Made by a program: the position numbers and the translations under genes. From Acidobacteriota bacterium (GTDB taxonomy: Bacteria; Acidobacteriota; Terriglobia; Terriglobales; Acidobacteriaceae), in assembly GCA_018268915.1 (NCBI GenBank), contig JAFDVQ010000005.1:574641-638640 (forward strand): a DNA stretch of 64,000 bases. The letters run 5' to 3'. The notes under the pieces are model-generated. The model was given only the letters and a program-made list of their open reading frames with translations, did not search any database and was not told where the DNA came from. Numbering within the stretch: position 1 is the first letter of the stretch; every line of letters starts with the position of its first letter. This document shows positions 32,319 through 41,683 of the stretch, one piece after another.

Positions 32319-35300
32319 TCAGACCGTAGATGGAACGCCGGTGGGCGAGTATTGGTACTCGACGATGCCGGAATCAGTGAGAGACTGAGCGCCGGCGCCG
32401 AAGCTGTTGAAGCTGAGAATTTTGAACTTGAGAATCTGCCCGATCCAGATCGGATCCATGTTGACCTTCAGGATCCCGGTGCCGCTCGGCCATAGAAGTG
32501 CGAACCGCTCGCCTGCCGGGTGATCGATGCCGTTCCCCGTGTTCGTTGGTGCGTTGAAGACATCGCGACGAAGCTTGTTCCCCGCGCCCGTGGCTTTCAA
32601 GGTGTACTTGCTGGTGGCCGTCAGCTGCGCATTTGCGTAGGTCATCAACTCGTAGCCGAACCCGCCGGCCTGGGCGATAACCGTTCCGTTCATGGCGAAG
32701 GCTGTGTTCGCGAGCTCTGCAATCGTGACGCCGTTCATCTTCACGATCAGCGGCTCATCGTTGCCCGAGACGTAGCAGGGATAAACAAAGTTGTCCTCGT
32801 CGCTCACTGCGTAGCTGTCGAGCACACCGTTGCATTCGGTGAGGTCAACCTGCAGATCGTTCGTTGTGTCCGGATCCGCGGCGGCCGGCCAGTCGGCGAT
32901 TACGTTGCCGGTGATCGCTGAACCCATGATTGGGTCGCCGAGCGGGTTGTAGCTCGCGCCGCCATCGGTAGAGACGTACACCTGGCAGCCTCCATAGAGC
33001 AGCGAACCGCTCGAGACGACGATCCAGAGTTGAGGCTTCGTTCCGGAGTAGAGCCGCGAGACCGGTTCGAAGATCACCGGCGTGTTTACATTGCCGGCGC
33101 TCTGGTTCCTCGTGCCGCCCCCGCTGTAAGGCTGAGGGACTGTTGCCGGCAGCGGTTGCGGGGAGTGGATCCCGTATGCAAAGGGTTCAGCCTCGCATGC
33201 GATCTCAAGCTTGTCATTCTCCTCCCACGAAGTGAGGCGCACCGGCACCTTCACAATGCCCTGCGAACGATCAGTGATTCTGACCAGGTCGGTCGAGTCG
33301 AGCCAGGAAAGCCGCTGGTTCACGGTGAAGCCGTAGCTGATCTGCTCGACGTAGTTCCGGCGCCGGACTCGAATCTGCAGGATGGTCCGCGCGATCGCCA
33401 CGTCCTGCACCGCGTCGTTGCTTTCGGGGTCCTTCTTTCGGACTCCATACTTCGCGATGCCGATGGTGTCGGGCTCGGCCGTCGTCACCTGCTGATAGCC
33501 CGAACCGCGATTAATGTGCTGCATCTGCAGGACGGTGTCCGTGTCCGTGCGAGCCTTGCGCGTGACGCGAATCGCAGGCTGCCCTTTCTCTGCGATGAAG
33601 TCCCCGTTGTCGACGTCGAGGTCGACGACGGGCCCTGAAGCCGTGGGCGCAACAAAGATGGCGCCATTGCCGACCGCTGACACCTCCGATCGAGCGATGC
33701 TCCGCAGTTGGTGGCCGGTGAACACAGGCCATGCGTCGGCCGCTTCATACAGGTCCTTCAGCCAGTCCGCGGCCGACTTCTGCGCGATCATCGCGAGCGA
33801 ACCGAACAGACCGCCTGCGCGACACTGCGCTCGGACATTGTCGAGGCTTGGCAGGTGCATAAAGCCGCCGGCTGGGCGAGCGAAGCGCGGCGCGTCGTTC
33901 CATCTCACCCCGATCATGCCGATCGAGACAGAGGTTATCCCTGGCGCCTGAAAGGAGAAGGTGCCCGGGTTATAGACAATTCGGCCGTGGGCCTGAAAGT
34001 CGGTCAGCGAACTGCCGTAGAAATTGGTCGGAGTCAGCGCTTCATACTTTGCCACCTGCGCGTTCGCCGGCGAGTCTCCGTTGTAGAACGGCGCTGCGAA
34101 GAGGAACGCGGGCCACCCCTGAGTGATCGACGAGCCATCAAGCGATACCTTCCCGACTCCGGTGGCGGTAAAGTCCGCAACAAATCCGCCGACGTTGATC
34201 TGCGTAACCAGTGGAGTTGTAGCGGTCACCGAAGGAGCAGGGTTAAATCCGAACGCTGTGCCGTCGACGGTGAGGTCGCCCTGTGCGCCGCCAAAAATGC
34301 TTCCACCGCCCGGGTGATGGTACTGGCCAAAAGGCGAGATCCGCGTCGGCACTGCCCAGGTCACAAACTGCCCGGCGGGCGGAGCGAACGGCACAGGCAT
34401 CGGCGCGGGCAACGTGGGGCCCGTGCTGCTCGCGCTGGTGTAGTAAATAGCCCATGCGCAGTTCTGCACGGTAAGGGTCGACACTGGCGTCCAAGGTGGA
34501 TCCAGCTGACGGGGATCGGAGCACTGAATCTCCGCGTTGAAGTATGCGCTGATCAGCCGACTAAGAGATGTCCCAAGCGACGAACCATATTGCTCGACCA
34601 GGCTGGTCGTCAGCGGAAACCCTGAACTCCCTGAGCTAGTTCCATAGTTTGCGTCGCCTGTACCGACGCCGGCGGCGACGTCAAAGGCTGCAATCATCAC
34701 GGGATAGATTCCCTGAATCACAGCGTCAGCAGGCATCTCCTCCTGGACGACTGGCATGTCCCACGTAGCTCCGACCCTGGTGGGCGTTCCTATAGAAGCG
34801 CTGCAGTCGCGAGTGATCAGGCCTGCAGCCGCACCCGTCACCGAGCCAGGGAAAGAAGCCGACGAGTCGACAGAGAGTGAGACACCTCCGAAATCACCAA
34901 TTTCAAAGATCGCGACCTCAGACGGCTGGCCGGCGCCGCTGACCGAGACAGTGTTGGGGTCTCCGCCAACAGCTGTCGCGTACCAGAGGTTAAAGGTGCT
35001 GCTCGAGCCGAAGAGCGGTGTCCAGTTCTCGCCGTTCGAACTTGAGATTGCGAGAGGACCCTGCCCCTTCGCCGTGCACACGAGGATGTTCCCAGGCGTG
35101 TTCGGCATGTCGTAGAGCATCGGTGGGACGCCCGCGGGGTTCGTGCTGGCGCCGAGCTTCTTCTGAATCGTGCCTGGAAGATTGAAGCACGACGCACCGT
35201 GCCCGACCTGCTCCCAATTCCCCACTCCGCCCATCGCGGACTGCGAAATGCCGTTCTTGACTACGTCCTCGATGATGTCTACGAAGTCGCAGTCGCCGTC

Positions 35301-36137
35301 CTTTGACACGCTCCACTTGCCGAGGTGCTCGACCTTGATCGCGGGAATAGCACCCATCGAACCGAGGTCGATGTTCGGCGAGCCGAGCCCCGCATACATC
35401 GGGTAAATAATCTGCTGCGAACTGAACCCGTCGTACTCATCACCCGATCCGAGATTGTTCTCGAAGCTGAGAAGCAGCCGGCTGATGGGCGGCTGGTTCT
35501 TCGTCAGCGATGTCATCTGCGCGTAGTAGACCTTCAGAGTGCCAGTCGGAAACGCGCCATAGGGCAAGTCGTCGATGTAGAACGTAGCGCCGAAGTCCGG
35601 CTGCCAGCGATACCGATATGGGAAGTTCCGCGGGTCTGTGCTGTCGCACGGATCGGGGCCGGCGAACAGTTGGTTCCAGAGCGGCAGTTCCATTGAGCCC
35701 GTCAAGTGGCTCGACCCTGGAGCGCCGTAGTCGTTGAAAGTCTCGTCGTAGTTGATCGTGAGCGTGACGCCGACGATCGCATAGAAGTGCGAGTCGGGGA
35801 CGGTGAACACACCGCTCGAGCCGGCAGTGGCCGTCGTCGACCAGGAGGTGAAGGTCAGCGGATAGAGAGTGCCGTTCGACCATGCCTGCAGCGGCGAGAG
35901 GATCGGGTTTTTCCCGCACAGGAAATCGATGTTCTCGCAGTAGGCCGTGACCCCCTTCTTCATCTGCTTGAACTTCTTCGTGGATCCGCCCTGGCGCAGA
36001 TTCGCCGCCCAGATCGCATAGAGCGGTCCCTGGGCGCGACCATAGATCTCCGGAATCACCAGGCCATAAGTGGAGGCCTGAAGCATCGATCCAAATGCGG
36101 TCGGTTTCTGTGAAGCCTGGTTCTTGCCAGCTTGCAT
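32319..36137 (-). CDS. Large tail-tip / host-specificity protein
   Basis: 1272 residues, last of the DUF2460-DUF2163-NlpC/P60-tip series. The N-terminal ~200 residues (STYGLVIPEIYGRAQGPLY) match the start of gpJ-like tail-tip proteins; the middle includes lysin-like and beta-rich domains, and residues ~850-1010 hold the conserved gpJ-type part (DVAIARTILQIRVRRRNYVE, SYGFTVNQRLSWLDSTDLVRI). C-terminal fibronectin-like or carbohydrate-binding domains follow. It should form the baseplate hub contacting the host surface. The start abuts the NlpC/P60 stop. Confidence 0.85.
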   Translation of the reverse strand: MQAGKNQASQKPTAFGSMLQASTYGLVIPEIYGRAQGPLYAIWAANLRQGGSTKKFKQMKKGVTAYCENIDFLCGKNPILSPLQAWSNGTLYPLTFTSWSTTATAGSSGVFTVPDSHFYAIVGVTLTINYDETFNDYGAPGSSHLTGSMELPLWNQLFAGPDPCDSTDPRNFPYRYRWQPDFGATFYIDDLPYGAFPTGTLKVYYAQMTSLTKNQPPISRLLLSFENNLGSGDEYDGFSSQQIIYPMYAGLGSPNIDLGSMGAIPAIKVEHLGKWSVSKDGDCDFVDIIEDVVKNGISQSAMGGVGNWEQVGHGASCFNLPGTIQKKLGASTNPAGVPPMLYDMPNTPGNILVCTAKGQGPLAISSSNGENWTPLFGSSSTFNLWYATAVGGDPNTVSVSGAGQPSEVAIFEIGDFGGVSLSVDSSASFPGSVTGAAAGLITRDCSASIGTPTRVGATWDMPVVQEEMPADAVIQGIYPVMIAAFDVAAGVGTGDANYGTSSGSSGFPLTTSLVEQYGSSLGTSLSRLISAYFNAEIQCSDPRQLDPPWTPVSTLTVQNCAWAIYYTSASSTGPTLPAPMPVPFAPPAGQFVTWAVPTRISPFGQYHHPGGGSIFGGAQGDLTVDGTAFGFNPAPSVTATTPLVTQINVGGFVADFTATGVGKVSLDGSSITQGWPAFLFAAPFYNGDSPANAQVAKYEALTPTNFYGSSLTDFQAHGRIVYNPGTFSFQAPGITSVSIGMIGVRWNDAPRFARPAGGFMHLPSLDNVRAQCRAGGLFGSLAMIAQKSAADWLKDLYEAADAWPVFTGHQLRSIARSEVSAVGNGAIFVAPTASGPVVDLDVDNGDFIAEKGQPAIRVTRKARTDTDTVLQMQHINRGSGYQQVTTAEPDTIGIAKYGVRKKDPESNDAVQDVAIARTILQIRVRRRNYVEQISYGFTVNQRLSWLDSTDLVRITDRSQGIVKVPVRLTSWEENDKLEIACEAEPFAYGIHSPQPLPATVPQPYSGGGTRNQSAGNVNTPVIFEPVSRLYSGTKPQLWIVVSSGSLLYGGCQVYVSTDGGASYNPLGDPIMGSAITGNVIADWPAAADPDTTNDLQVDLTECNGVLDSYAVSDEDNFVYPCYVSGNDEPLIVKMNGVTIAELANTAFAMNGTVIAQAGGFGYELMTYANAQLTATSKYTLKATGAGNKLRRDVFNAPTNTGNGIDHPAGERFALLWPSGTGILKVNMDPIWIGQILKFKILSFNSFGAGAQSLTDSGIVEYQYSPTGVPSTV

Positions 36138-36614
36138 CTACGCGGATCCCCACGGGTCGAAGACGGCCATCTCTGTGTGAGCGGTGAGCGGGTGCAGTGA
36201 AGGTTTAGCGACGGCGACGCGCTGAGAGAACGCATGCAGCGAGCGAGGCCAGCCGAGCATGATGGAACCGTGATTGAACCGTTTGCTGTCCGCGACCTTG
36301 TAGAGCGCGATGTCGCCCGGCTGTGCCGGCGGCTTTCCACTGCAGATTCCCTCCCAGCGCAGAGAGGCGAACTGCGTCAGCGCGTTGAGGTAGGTTTCGG
36401 AATCCGTGTTGCAGAACCAGTCGTTCGAAAGAAAGCCGAGGTCATCGAGTAGCGTTTCCATCTCGGTCGGCGCGACTCTTCCGATTCCGACCAGGTACCC
36501 TGCGAGGAGCGTTCCGCAATCCACCCCGCCATGCGGACCCTTGATGCGACCCGAGCGGACATAGGGCGTCCCCTCCCAGGTGAGGGCATATTCAGCCGCT
36601 TGTTCACGCGTCAT
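36138..36614 (-). CDS. NlpC/P60-family tail peptidase
   Basis: 158 residues from ATG 36614 (ATG 36617 also in frame). The NlpC/P60 catalytic cysteine lies in GVDCGTLLAGYL and the histidine in FNHGSIMLGW; a further polar residue follows (LHPLTAHTEMAVFDPW). In gene transfer agents and related siphophages this enzyme sits in the tail tip and cuts peptidoglycan peptides during DNA entry. It overlaps the DUF2163 gene by ATG/TGA-type junctions. Confidence 0.88.
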   Translation of the reverse strand: MTREQAAEYALTWEGTPYVRSGRIKGPHGGVDCGTLLAGYLVGIGRVAPTEMETLLDDLGFLSNDWFCNTDSETYLNALTQFASLRWEGICSGKPPAQPGDIALYKVADSKRFNHGSIMLGWPRSLHAFSQRVAVAKPSLHPLTAHTEMAVFDPWGSA

Positions 36615-37549
36615 CATGCGGCTGTCTCTGGGGCCGGCACATACGGGAATCCGTAGTAGTCGCCGTCCGCTTGGTTGATGGGCGCCTGCATCGTGACATA
36701 GAAGCGATCACCCATTGACGGAACCCAAGGAAGAGGAGAATAGAGAACGCACACCTGGCGCGTGTTGGGCCCATCAGGCAGTGGGTAGCTCTTTCCGATT
36801 ACCGAGTACTGTCTCTCGAGAGTCGATCCCGCCATGAACACGACATATCCGTCGTTCAGAGCGTCGGTCGAAAAGACGTGCGAGTCGTTCGGGTACCTCT
36901 GATCTGCGATAAGCATGGTCGTCGTCTGCGGATGGTCTCCGATGACGAACTGCGGACACACGCTGTAGCTGACCCCATCGCGATCGTGCGCCGGCGGGCG
37001 GCCGGCCGAGTAGCTGGCCACGGTATTCGTGACCTCAATGACTCCAGATGGAACCTTCTGATCGAGCGCGTAAAGGTACGAATTGATCGAGAACTGAATA
37101 GCGCCTGGCTGCGACTGCGCGTCTCCGATCCAGCCCGCAAACCACTCAGCTGCTCCAAACGTGTCGGCGTCGCCAGGCGTCGGCATCACAGTGCGCCACA
37201 TCCGAAAGCGCATGTTGTCGAAGAAGCCCACGCGCGCGAGCTCGTATGCCGAGGTGTTCTGAATGTTCCCGGTCGCGGTCCTGTTGCGAGGCGACCAGGT
37301 GAGGTCGAGCGATTCAGCCTCAAGGCCGATCGCGCTGCGGATCGAGCCGCGCTTCAAGACTGTCGACTTGAACGTTCCCCACAATGACCACTGCAGAGGA
37401 GTAGAAAAGTTCGTAAGCCACAACGCCTTGGGATCATCCGGCTCGCCAATGAGGATGAGATCGGCTACCCACACCTGCTTGTTGGCTCTGAGATGTGCAC
37501 GTACAGCCGCCGAGGTGTCGACGCCGGCGCCGGAGAGATATTGCTTCAT
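36614..37549 (-). CDS. DUF2163-type tail-tip protein
   Basis: 311 residues with the family pattern: N-terminal RANKQVWVADLILI, central NMRFRMWRTVMP and WFAGWIGDAQ, and the C-terminal zinc- or disulphide-linked part with CPQFVIG and YPNDSHVFSTDAL. DUF2163 proteins (RcGTA gp13-like) form part of the tail-tip hub. Neighbours on both sides belong to the same module, each overlapping by 1-4 bases. Confidence 0.85.
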   Translation of the reverse strand: MKQYLSGAGVDTSAAVRAHLRANKQVWVADLILIGEPDDPKALWLTNFSTPLQWSLWGTFKSTVLKRGSIRSAIGLEAESLDLTWSPRNRTATGNIQNTSAYELARVGFFDNMRFRMWRTVMPTPGDADTFGAAEWFAGWIGDAQSQPGAIQFSINSYLYALDQKVPSGVIEVTNTVASYSAGRPPAHDRDGVSYSVCPQFVIGDHPQTTTMLIADQRYPNDSHVFSTDALNDGYVVFMAGSTLERQYSVIGKSYPLPDGPNTRQVCVLYSPLPWVPSMGDRFYVTMQAPINQADGDYYGFPYVPAPETAA

Positions 37550-38253
37550 TAGATTTGCGCGATCTTGGAAGTGCAGAACCTGAGAACGCCCGAGCCGCTT
37601 TTGGATTCAGATCCGCCAACAGTCCACATCGAGCTCAGGAATTGCTCGAATTCATGCGTGTCCTCTTCGAAGTGGCAGCGAAAGTAGAAGTTGAATTCAG
37701 CGGTCACAGGACCCGTTGGCGGCGCGGCCCATTGCAGATACATCCCCTCAAATGCCGCGCCAGATATAGATAGCCCGGGCCCGGCGAGCGTGTAGTCGAC
37801 GCCGCCGCCAGTCTTGAGAACGGCGTTATCGTAGACGGTGATCGAACCGTTCAGATCCGTGATGTCTTCCTGGAAGAGGCCGCCAAAGTTGCGCTGAATT
37901 GGAGAATAGTAATTACCAGCGCCATCGTTCACGACCTGGAGCTGCGCGGCGGTATTCGGCACACCGGCAATCAGGGCTGGCCCAACAGTATTGTCGCTTG
38001 GATCTGAATACAGGAAGTCGCCAAAACTGCCGGCGAGCGAAAGAATAAGACCCTGCAGCTGACGATATTCCGTAAAAGTTCCACCATCGCGAAGCACGTC
38101 GAAGGTCATGCCCCAGTGCCAGCGCGGATTCTTTGCCTGCTGAACGCGCGTATCAAACAGAGCGCCGGAGTCCTGTGTGAGCGTAGAAAACTCAGACGCT
38201 TTCGGAATGGTCCAGGATAAGCCCGGCAAAGACGGAAAGACGGGAAGACTCAT
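37549..38253 (-). CDS. DUF2460-type distal tail protein
   Basis: 234 residues; the start (FPSLPGLSWTIPKASEFST) and FDVLRDGGTFTEYRQLQGL followed by GSFGDFLYSDPSD are characteristic of TIGR02217/DUF2460 (RcGTA gp12-like) distal tail proteins, which cap the tail tube and hold the hub. It overlaps the tape-measure stop by 4 bases. Confidence 0.88.
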   Translation of the reverse strand: MSLPVFPSLPGLSWTIPKASEFSTLTQDSGALFDTRVQQAKNPRWHWGMTFDVLRDGGTFTEYRQLQGLILSLAGSFGDFLYSDPSDNTVGPALIAGVPNTAAQLQVVNDGAGNYYSPIQRNFGGLFQEDITDLNGSITVYDNAVLKTGGGVDYTLAGPGLSISGAAFEGMYLQWAAPPTGPVTAEFNFYFRCHFEEDTHEFEQFLSSMWTVGGSESKSGSGVLRFCTSKIAQI

Positions 38254-40934
38254 GCATACCCCACGCGGCCGCGACGAATTGCATCATTGATCCCTCTGGC
38301 GGCCTCGCGCGGCGTTGCCTTGGAACCGTAGAAGTGCTGGTCGAGATCTATGCTGGTACGACTACTGTGCGAGCTGCTCGAGCTGCGATTGCTGACCAGC
38401 GTCTCGAAGTTTTGCGTCTGTGAAGGAGTCAATACACGCTCGCCCGCATGCGCGAGAACCGGTACAGCCATCCCGTTGCCGCCGCGAACGACGCCGCCTT
38501 CCGCAAAGCTGTCAAAGGCCAGCACGCCAGCAAAAGCCGCTGCGGCGGCCGGTGGTGCGAGAAAGGGCCCAACAACAGGAATCGCCGAAACTGCAGCATA
38601 GGTGTTTGCTGCTGCCGTTTTCGCATCGGCAAAGATCTGCGATTTCTGCCCAGCCTTCTGTAGCGCCAGGCCGATCAGGAACTGCTCGGACATCTTGAGA
38701 ACATTTCTTACAAAATTCTCGGTAATGCCGCCCATGATCTGCGCCATCGATTGAGCGAAGCCCTTGCCTGAAACCACCCAGTGAGCGACTGCATTGTTAA
38801 AGGAAGCAGTTGCGTTGTCCCACGCCTGACGCCACACACGCTGGGTATCCTGCGCCGACTCCCGCATCAACTGCGCGATCTGGCGGTCGGCCTGTCGCGT
38901 GATCTGAACGCTCCGATTTGCATCCTGCTGTTGCTTGGCGAGATCTCCGTTGTCGATGATCTCCTTGCCCTGGATGAGAGCCTGCTCTATGCGCAGCTCT
39001 TCCGCCGCAGCCTGACGCAGGTAAGCGATCCGCTCCTGCGTGGTCATCAGGCCCATGCGGACCTGCTCGTTCGCATACTCCTCGGCGACTCGATATCCCT
39101 CGGCCGCATCGCGGATCTGTTCATCGATGGCTTCGCGCTGCGCATCGAGCTGCTGCTTCTGCTGCTCCTTCACTTCAGCAGTCATCTCGCTGATGATAGA
39201 ATCGAGCGTCGACGTCGAAATCGTTGATTCCTTCACCTCGGCAAACTTCTGCGGTTTCGAGCCCTGCTTGATCCGTTCCTCTTCGAGGCTGGCGAGCTTC
39301 TCGACGATCCTCTGATACTCTTCGCTGCCCTGCTTGGCTGCAGCAAGGCGCTTGTTCCAGAATTCAATCTCTCCCTGAACTCCCAGAACATACCCATTCT
39401 TCGCGGCCTGCAGGCGGATCCCGGCCAGTTCGCGCTCATCGTTCTCGAAAGCTTTATCCACTCCCTTTTTCTTTGCGGAGGGCGCAGGACCTTCGCCAGG
39501 CTCGAATTCCTGCTCGAGCTTCGGCACTGGGGTGCTCTCCGTGAGAGTGCGCTTAACCTCGGCCCAGTAGCCCTTGATGTCGTCGAAGCCAGCTTTCCAG
39601 ACACTGGCAAACTGCGCCGGAGCGGCCTTGGCATCGGAGATCAGCTTCGCGTACTGACCGGTAGTCAGATCGAAGAGCATCTGGCCGAGCTTGCCCAGAG
39701 GGAAGAGAGCGGCCGTGACCGCCGTGCCGATCGCTTCAAAGACGGTCAGGATCACGGCACTCGCCGCCTCAAAGGTTGCGGCAATGCCGCGAATGACATC
39801 CTCGGCATGCTCCATCACCGGGATCATCACCGAGCGAAATTGCGCCGAGAGCCGCGCGGTGTCCTGTGTCCATCGCCGAGCTGCCTCGGCACTTTCTTCT
39901 GTAACGCCGGTCAGCTTGCCCGTCGCTTCCGCATTCGAAGTGAGATTCTTTCCCTCTTCGACCAGGACAGGAACGAGCGCAGCGCCGCCGCGGCCGAAAA
40001 CAGCGCGGGCAGCTGCAGCACGATTGCCAGAGTTGGCCGTTTCAGCGAATGCCGTCGACAACTTCTGCAGTTGTTCTTCCGGTCGAAGCCCTTGCAGCTC
40101 CTCAGCACTCAGGCCGATGCCATGAAGCGCGTCCTTCAGCTCTTTCGAAGGCTCCTTCGAAGACGCCAGCGCCTGATTCATCTTGATCAGGCCGGTCGCG
40201 ATCGGATCCCACTCCCCGCCCATCTCGCGCACGATCTGCTGCAGGCCTGCGAGCAGAGGCACAGCCAGCCCGCTTTGAACCGAGAGGTGATCGAGCTCGA
40301 CGTTCATCTTCGCCAGGCCGTCAATGTAGTTGGCCGCGAAACCTACAGCGATGCCAGCACCCAGAAGCTTCGAGAACCCCGCGAACCCAGCAGTGATTCC
40401 CTCCGCCTCGAGACCTCCGACCTCTGCAGTCGATATCAGCTGCTCTTTGATTTCGGCCGAAGCTTCTGTCACCGCTGCAGCTGCGCGTTGGAAAGCACGG
40501 ATGACGACGTTCTGGCTCAGCTCTTCTTCTTCGGCAGCCGCGGCAACCGCTCGCGCCTCGTCGGCCTTCGCTTCGGCCAGATTCTTCGCTGCGGCCGCTG
40601 CCTTTTGCTGCGCAGCCGCCAGCAGGTTCGTTGTCTCCGCATCGTCGAGCTTGGCATCCTTCGCGACAACCGTGGCGTTGCGCAGCTCGGCCTGCGCCTG
40701 CGCGAATTGCTTGGTGGCCTGCGCCACCTTGGCCGATTCAATCGAGACAACCTGCGCGGCCTGCTTCGTGTCTTCGCTGATGCCGTTCAGAGCAGCCTTG
40801 GTACGCCCACGCGCCTCCTCGAAGGCAATAGGGATCTTCTGCGCAGCCGTCTTGACTTCGTCGACCGTCTGCTGCATGCCGGCCTTCAGCTCAGCAACAT
40901 CGACGGTCGCGCCGATTCTAAGATTTGCGCCCAT
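38250..40934 (-). CDS. Tape measure protein
   Basis: 894 residues. Long Ala/Glu/Lys-rich coiled-coil segments lie at ~30-150 and ~570-720. Hydrophobic segments that can insert in membrane occur at ~185-205 and ~370-400, and another Ala-rich hydrophobic part around 800-840. The C-terminus ends with the domain that meets the distal tail protein (EAARGINDAIRRGRVG). It sets tail length and exits first during infection. It starts inside the end of the frameshifted chaperone frame (17-base overlap), as usual for lambda-type tails. Confidence 0.9.
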   Translation of the reverse strand: MGANLRIGATVDVAELKAGMQQTVDEVKTAAQKIPIAFEEARGRTKAALNGISEDTKQAAQVVSIESAKVAQATKQFAQAQAELRNATVVAKDAKLDDAETTNLLAAAQQKAAAAAKNLAEAKADEARAVAAAAEEEELSQNVVIRAFQRAAAAVTEASAEIKEQLISTAEVGGLEAEGITAGFAGFSKLLGAGIAVGFAANYIDGLAKMNVELDHLSVQSGLAVPLLAGLQQIVREMGGEWDPIATGLIKMNQALASSKEPSKELKDALHGIGLSAEELQGLRPEEQLQKLSTAFAETANSGNRAAAARAVFGRGGAALVPVLVEEGKNLTSNAEATGKLTGVTEESAEAARRWTQDTARLSAQFRSVMIPVMEHAEDVIRGIAATFEAASAVILTVFEAIGTAVTAALFPLGKLGQMLFDLTTGQYAKLISDAKAAPAQFASVWKAGFDDIKGYWAEVKRTLTESTPVPKLEQEFEPGEGPAPSAKKKGVDKAFENDERELAGIRLQAAKNGYVLGVQGEIEFWNKRLAAAKQGSEEYQRIVEKLASLEEERIKQGSKPQKFAEVKESTISTSTLDSIISEMTAEVKEQQKQQLDAQREAIDEQIRDAAEGYRVAEEYANEQVRMGLMTTQERIAYLRQAAAEELRIEQALIQGKEIIDNGDLAKQQQDANRSVQITRQADRQIAQLMRESAQDTQRVWRQAWDNATASFNNAVAHWVVSGKGFAQSMAQIMGGITENFVRNVLKMSEQFLIGLALQKAGQKSQIFADAKTAAANTYAAVSAIPVVGPFLAPPAAAAAFAGVLAFDSFAEGGVVRGGNGMAVPVLAHAGERVLTPSQTQNFETLVSNRSSSSSHSSRTSIDLDQHFYGSKATPREAARGINDAIRRGRVGYA

Positions 40935-41265
40935 TCTTCCCTCGCTTCAGCTTGTCAAGTTCGCCATCAGCCCACTGCGCCAACTCGCGCAGATGCGGCG
41001 GCAGCGGAGCCGCTGCGCCCTGGCCCAGCATCTCCTGAGCCCCGGCGAGCTGCTCCATGGCTTCGCGTTCTGTCTTTGGTTTGCGTTGGCCCAGATACCG
41101 CAGCGCCAAAATCACGTGGGTTGGGGGCTCTTCGCCCCAGTACTCGAGCAGCCTAAAAATATTGACAGCAGGTTCGTCGTCGATCGCCGACGGCAGCACG
41201 CCCAGAGCTGTGGCTACGCGCCCGTAGATCCAGTCCCAGTTGGTTGGCTCGCCGTCGGCTCCGCT
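40918..41265 (-). CDS. Tail assembly chaperone extension read by -1 frameshift (gpT-like)
   Basis: This frame is -1 relative to the upstream chaperone. From the G5 run it continues for ~115 codons (GRVATALGVLPSAIDD, EEPPTHVILALRYLGQR, LREL, GELDKLKRGKNGRKS). An ATG at 41352 exists in the frame, but the sequence before the G run is not protein-like. Fusion with the first frame would give about 220 residues. A Pro-rich middle and a basic C-terminus fit the T domain that binds the tape measure. Confidence 0.75.
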   Translation of the reverse strand, partial: SGADGEPTNWDWIYGRVATALGVLPSAIDDEPAVNIFRLLEYWGEEPPTHVILALRYLGQRKPKTEREAMEQLAGAQEMLGQGAAAPLPPHLRELAQWADGELDKLKRGKNGRKS

Positions 41266-41582
41266 TCCCCCTCCGTCACCGGAGTCATGCCACTGGCGTT
41301 CTGCGTGGCCTTCCAGGCAAGGTTGAACGTATGAGCATCCAGCCAGTCCCACAGGTCGTCATCTGTGACGTGAGGATAGTTGCGGCGCAGCGCCATGCCG
41401 ATGATAGGCACAGCGGCTTCCTGCACACGGATCGCATAGGCGATCACGCTCTCGCCATCCTTCTGGTCGAGCGAGCCCTCGAGCGCGGCTTGATTCTCTT
41501 TGTATTGGCGGGTGGAGATGGAAGGGATGAAATAATTTTGCCCGTTCAAATAGACCGGAACGCCGGGAAACTTCAGTCTCAT
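41214..41582 (-). CDS. Tail assembly chaperone, short form (gpG-like)
   Basis: 122 residues; N-terminal beta part (KFPGVPVYLNGQNYFIPSIS) followed by helices, placed between major tail protein and tape measure. Its last ~50 codons overlap a -1 frame that stays open to 40918. The same layout in lambda gives gpG and the frameshift product gpGT, which coat the tape measure during tail assembly. It is preceded by a strong terminator after the major tail gene, so it may be expressed at lower level. Confidence 0.8.
   Translation of the reverse strand: MRLKFPGVPVYLNGQNYFIPSISTRQYKENQAALEGSLDQKDGESVIAYAIRVQEAAVPIIGMALRRNYPHVTDDDLWDWLDAHTFNLAWKATQNASGMTPVTEGEAEPTASQPTGTGSTGA
41265..41271 (-). promoter_or_regulatory. 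Probable -1 ribosomal slippery site
   Basis: On the - strand the chaperone frame reads GAG GGG GAA; sliding back one base on GGGGGAA re-pairs GGG exactly and GAA as GGA. It is the only homopolymer run within the overlap of the two frames. It is not a perfect X-XXY-YYZ heptamer, so the exact slip codon is uncertain. Confidence 0.55.
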
Positions 41583-41611
41583 TGTCGTACCTCTAAAAAG
41601 TAATTGAATTT

Positions 41612-41652
41612 AAAAAAGCCCCGGAGCCGGACCTTGAACGGCGGCCCCGGGG
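41612..41652 (-). terminator. Intrinsic terminator after the major tail gene
   Basis: On the - strand a GC-rich stem (CCCCGG-GGCCG paired with CGGCT-CCGGGG around a ~12-base loop) is followed directly by TTTTTT (41617-41612). It lies 30 bases past the major tail protein stop and before the chaperones. Confidence 0.8.
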
Positions 41653-41683
41653 TCCCAGTTCGCGCTCTCGCGCTCCCCAAACT

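Noticed and set aside
39807..41334. Long + strand frames of 449 and 334 codons
   Set aside because: They are antisense to the tape measure gene; Ala/Ser/Arg-rich translation mirrors codon bias of the coiled coil. No ribosome site and wrong strand for the module.
41352..41352. ATG at 41352 as an independent start for the second chaperone frame
   Set aside because: The stretch before the G run translates to atypical sequence, no ribosome site exists, and position plus -1 relation fit a frameshift much better.
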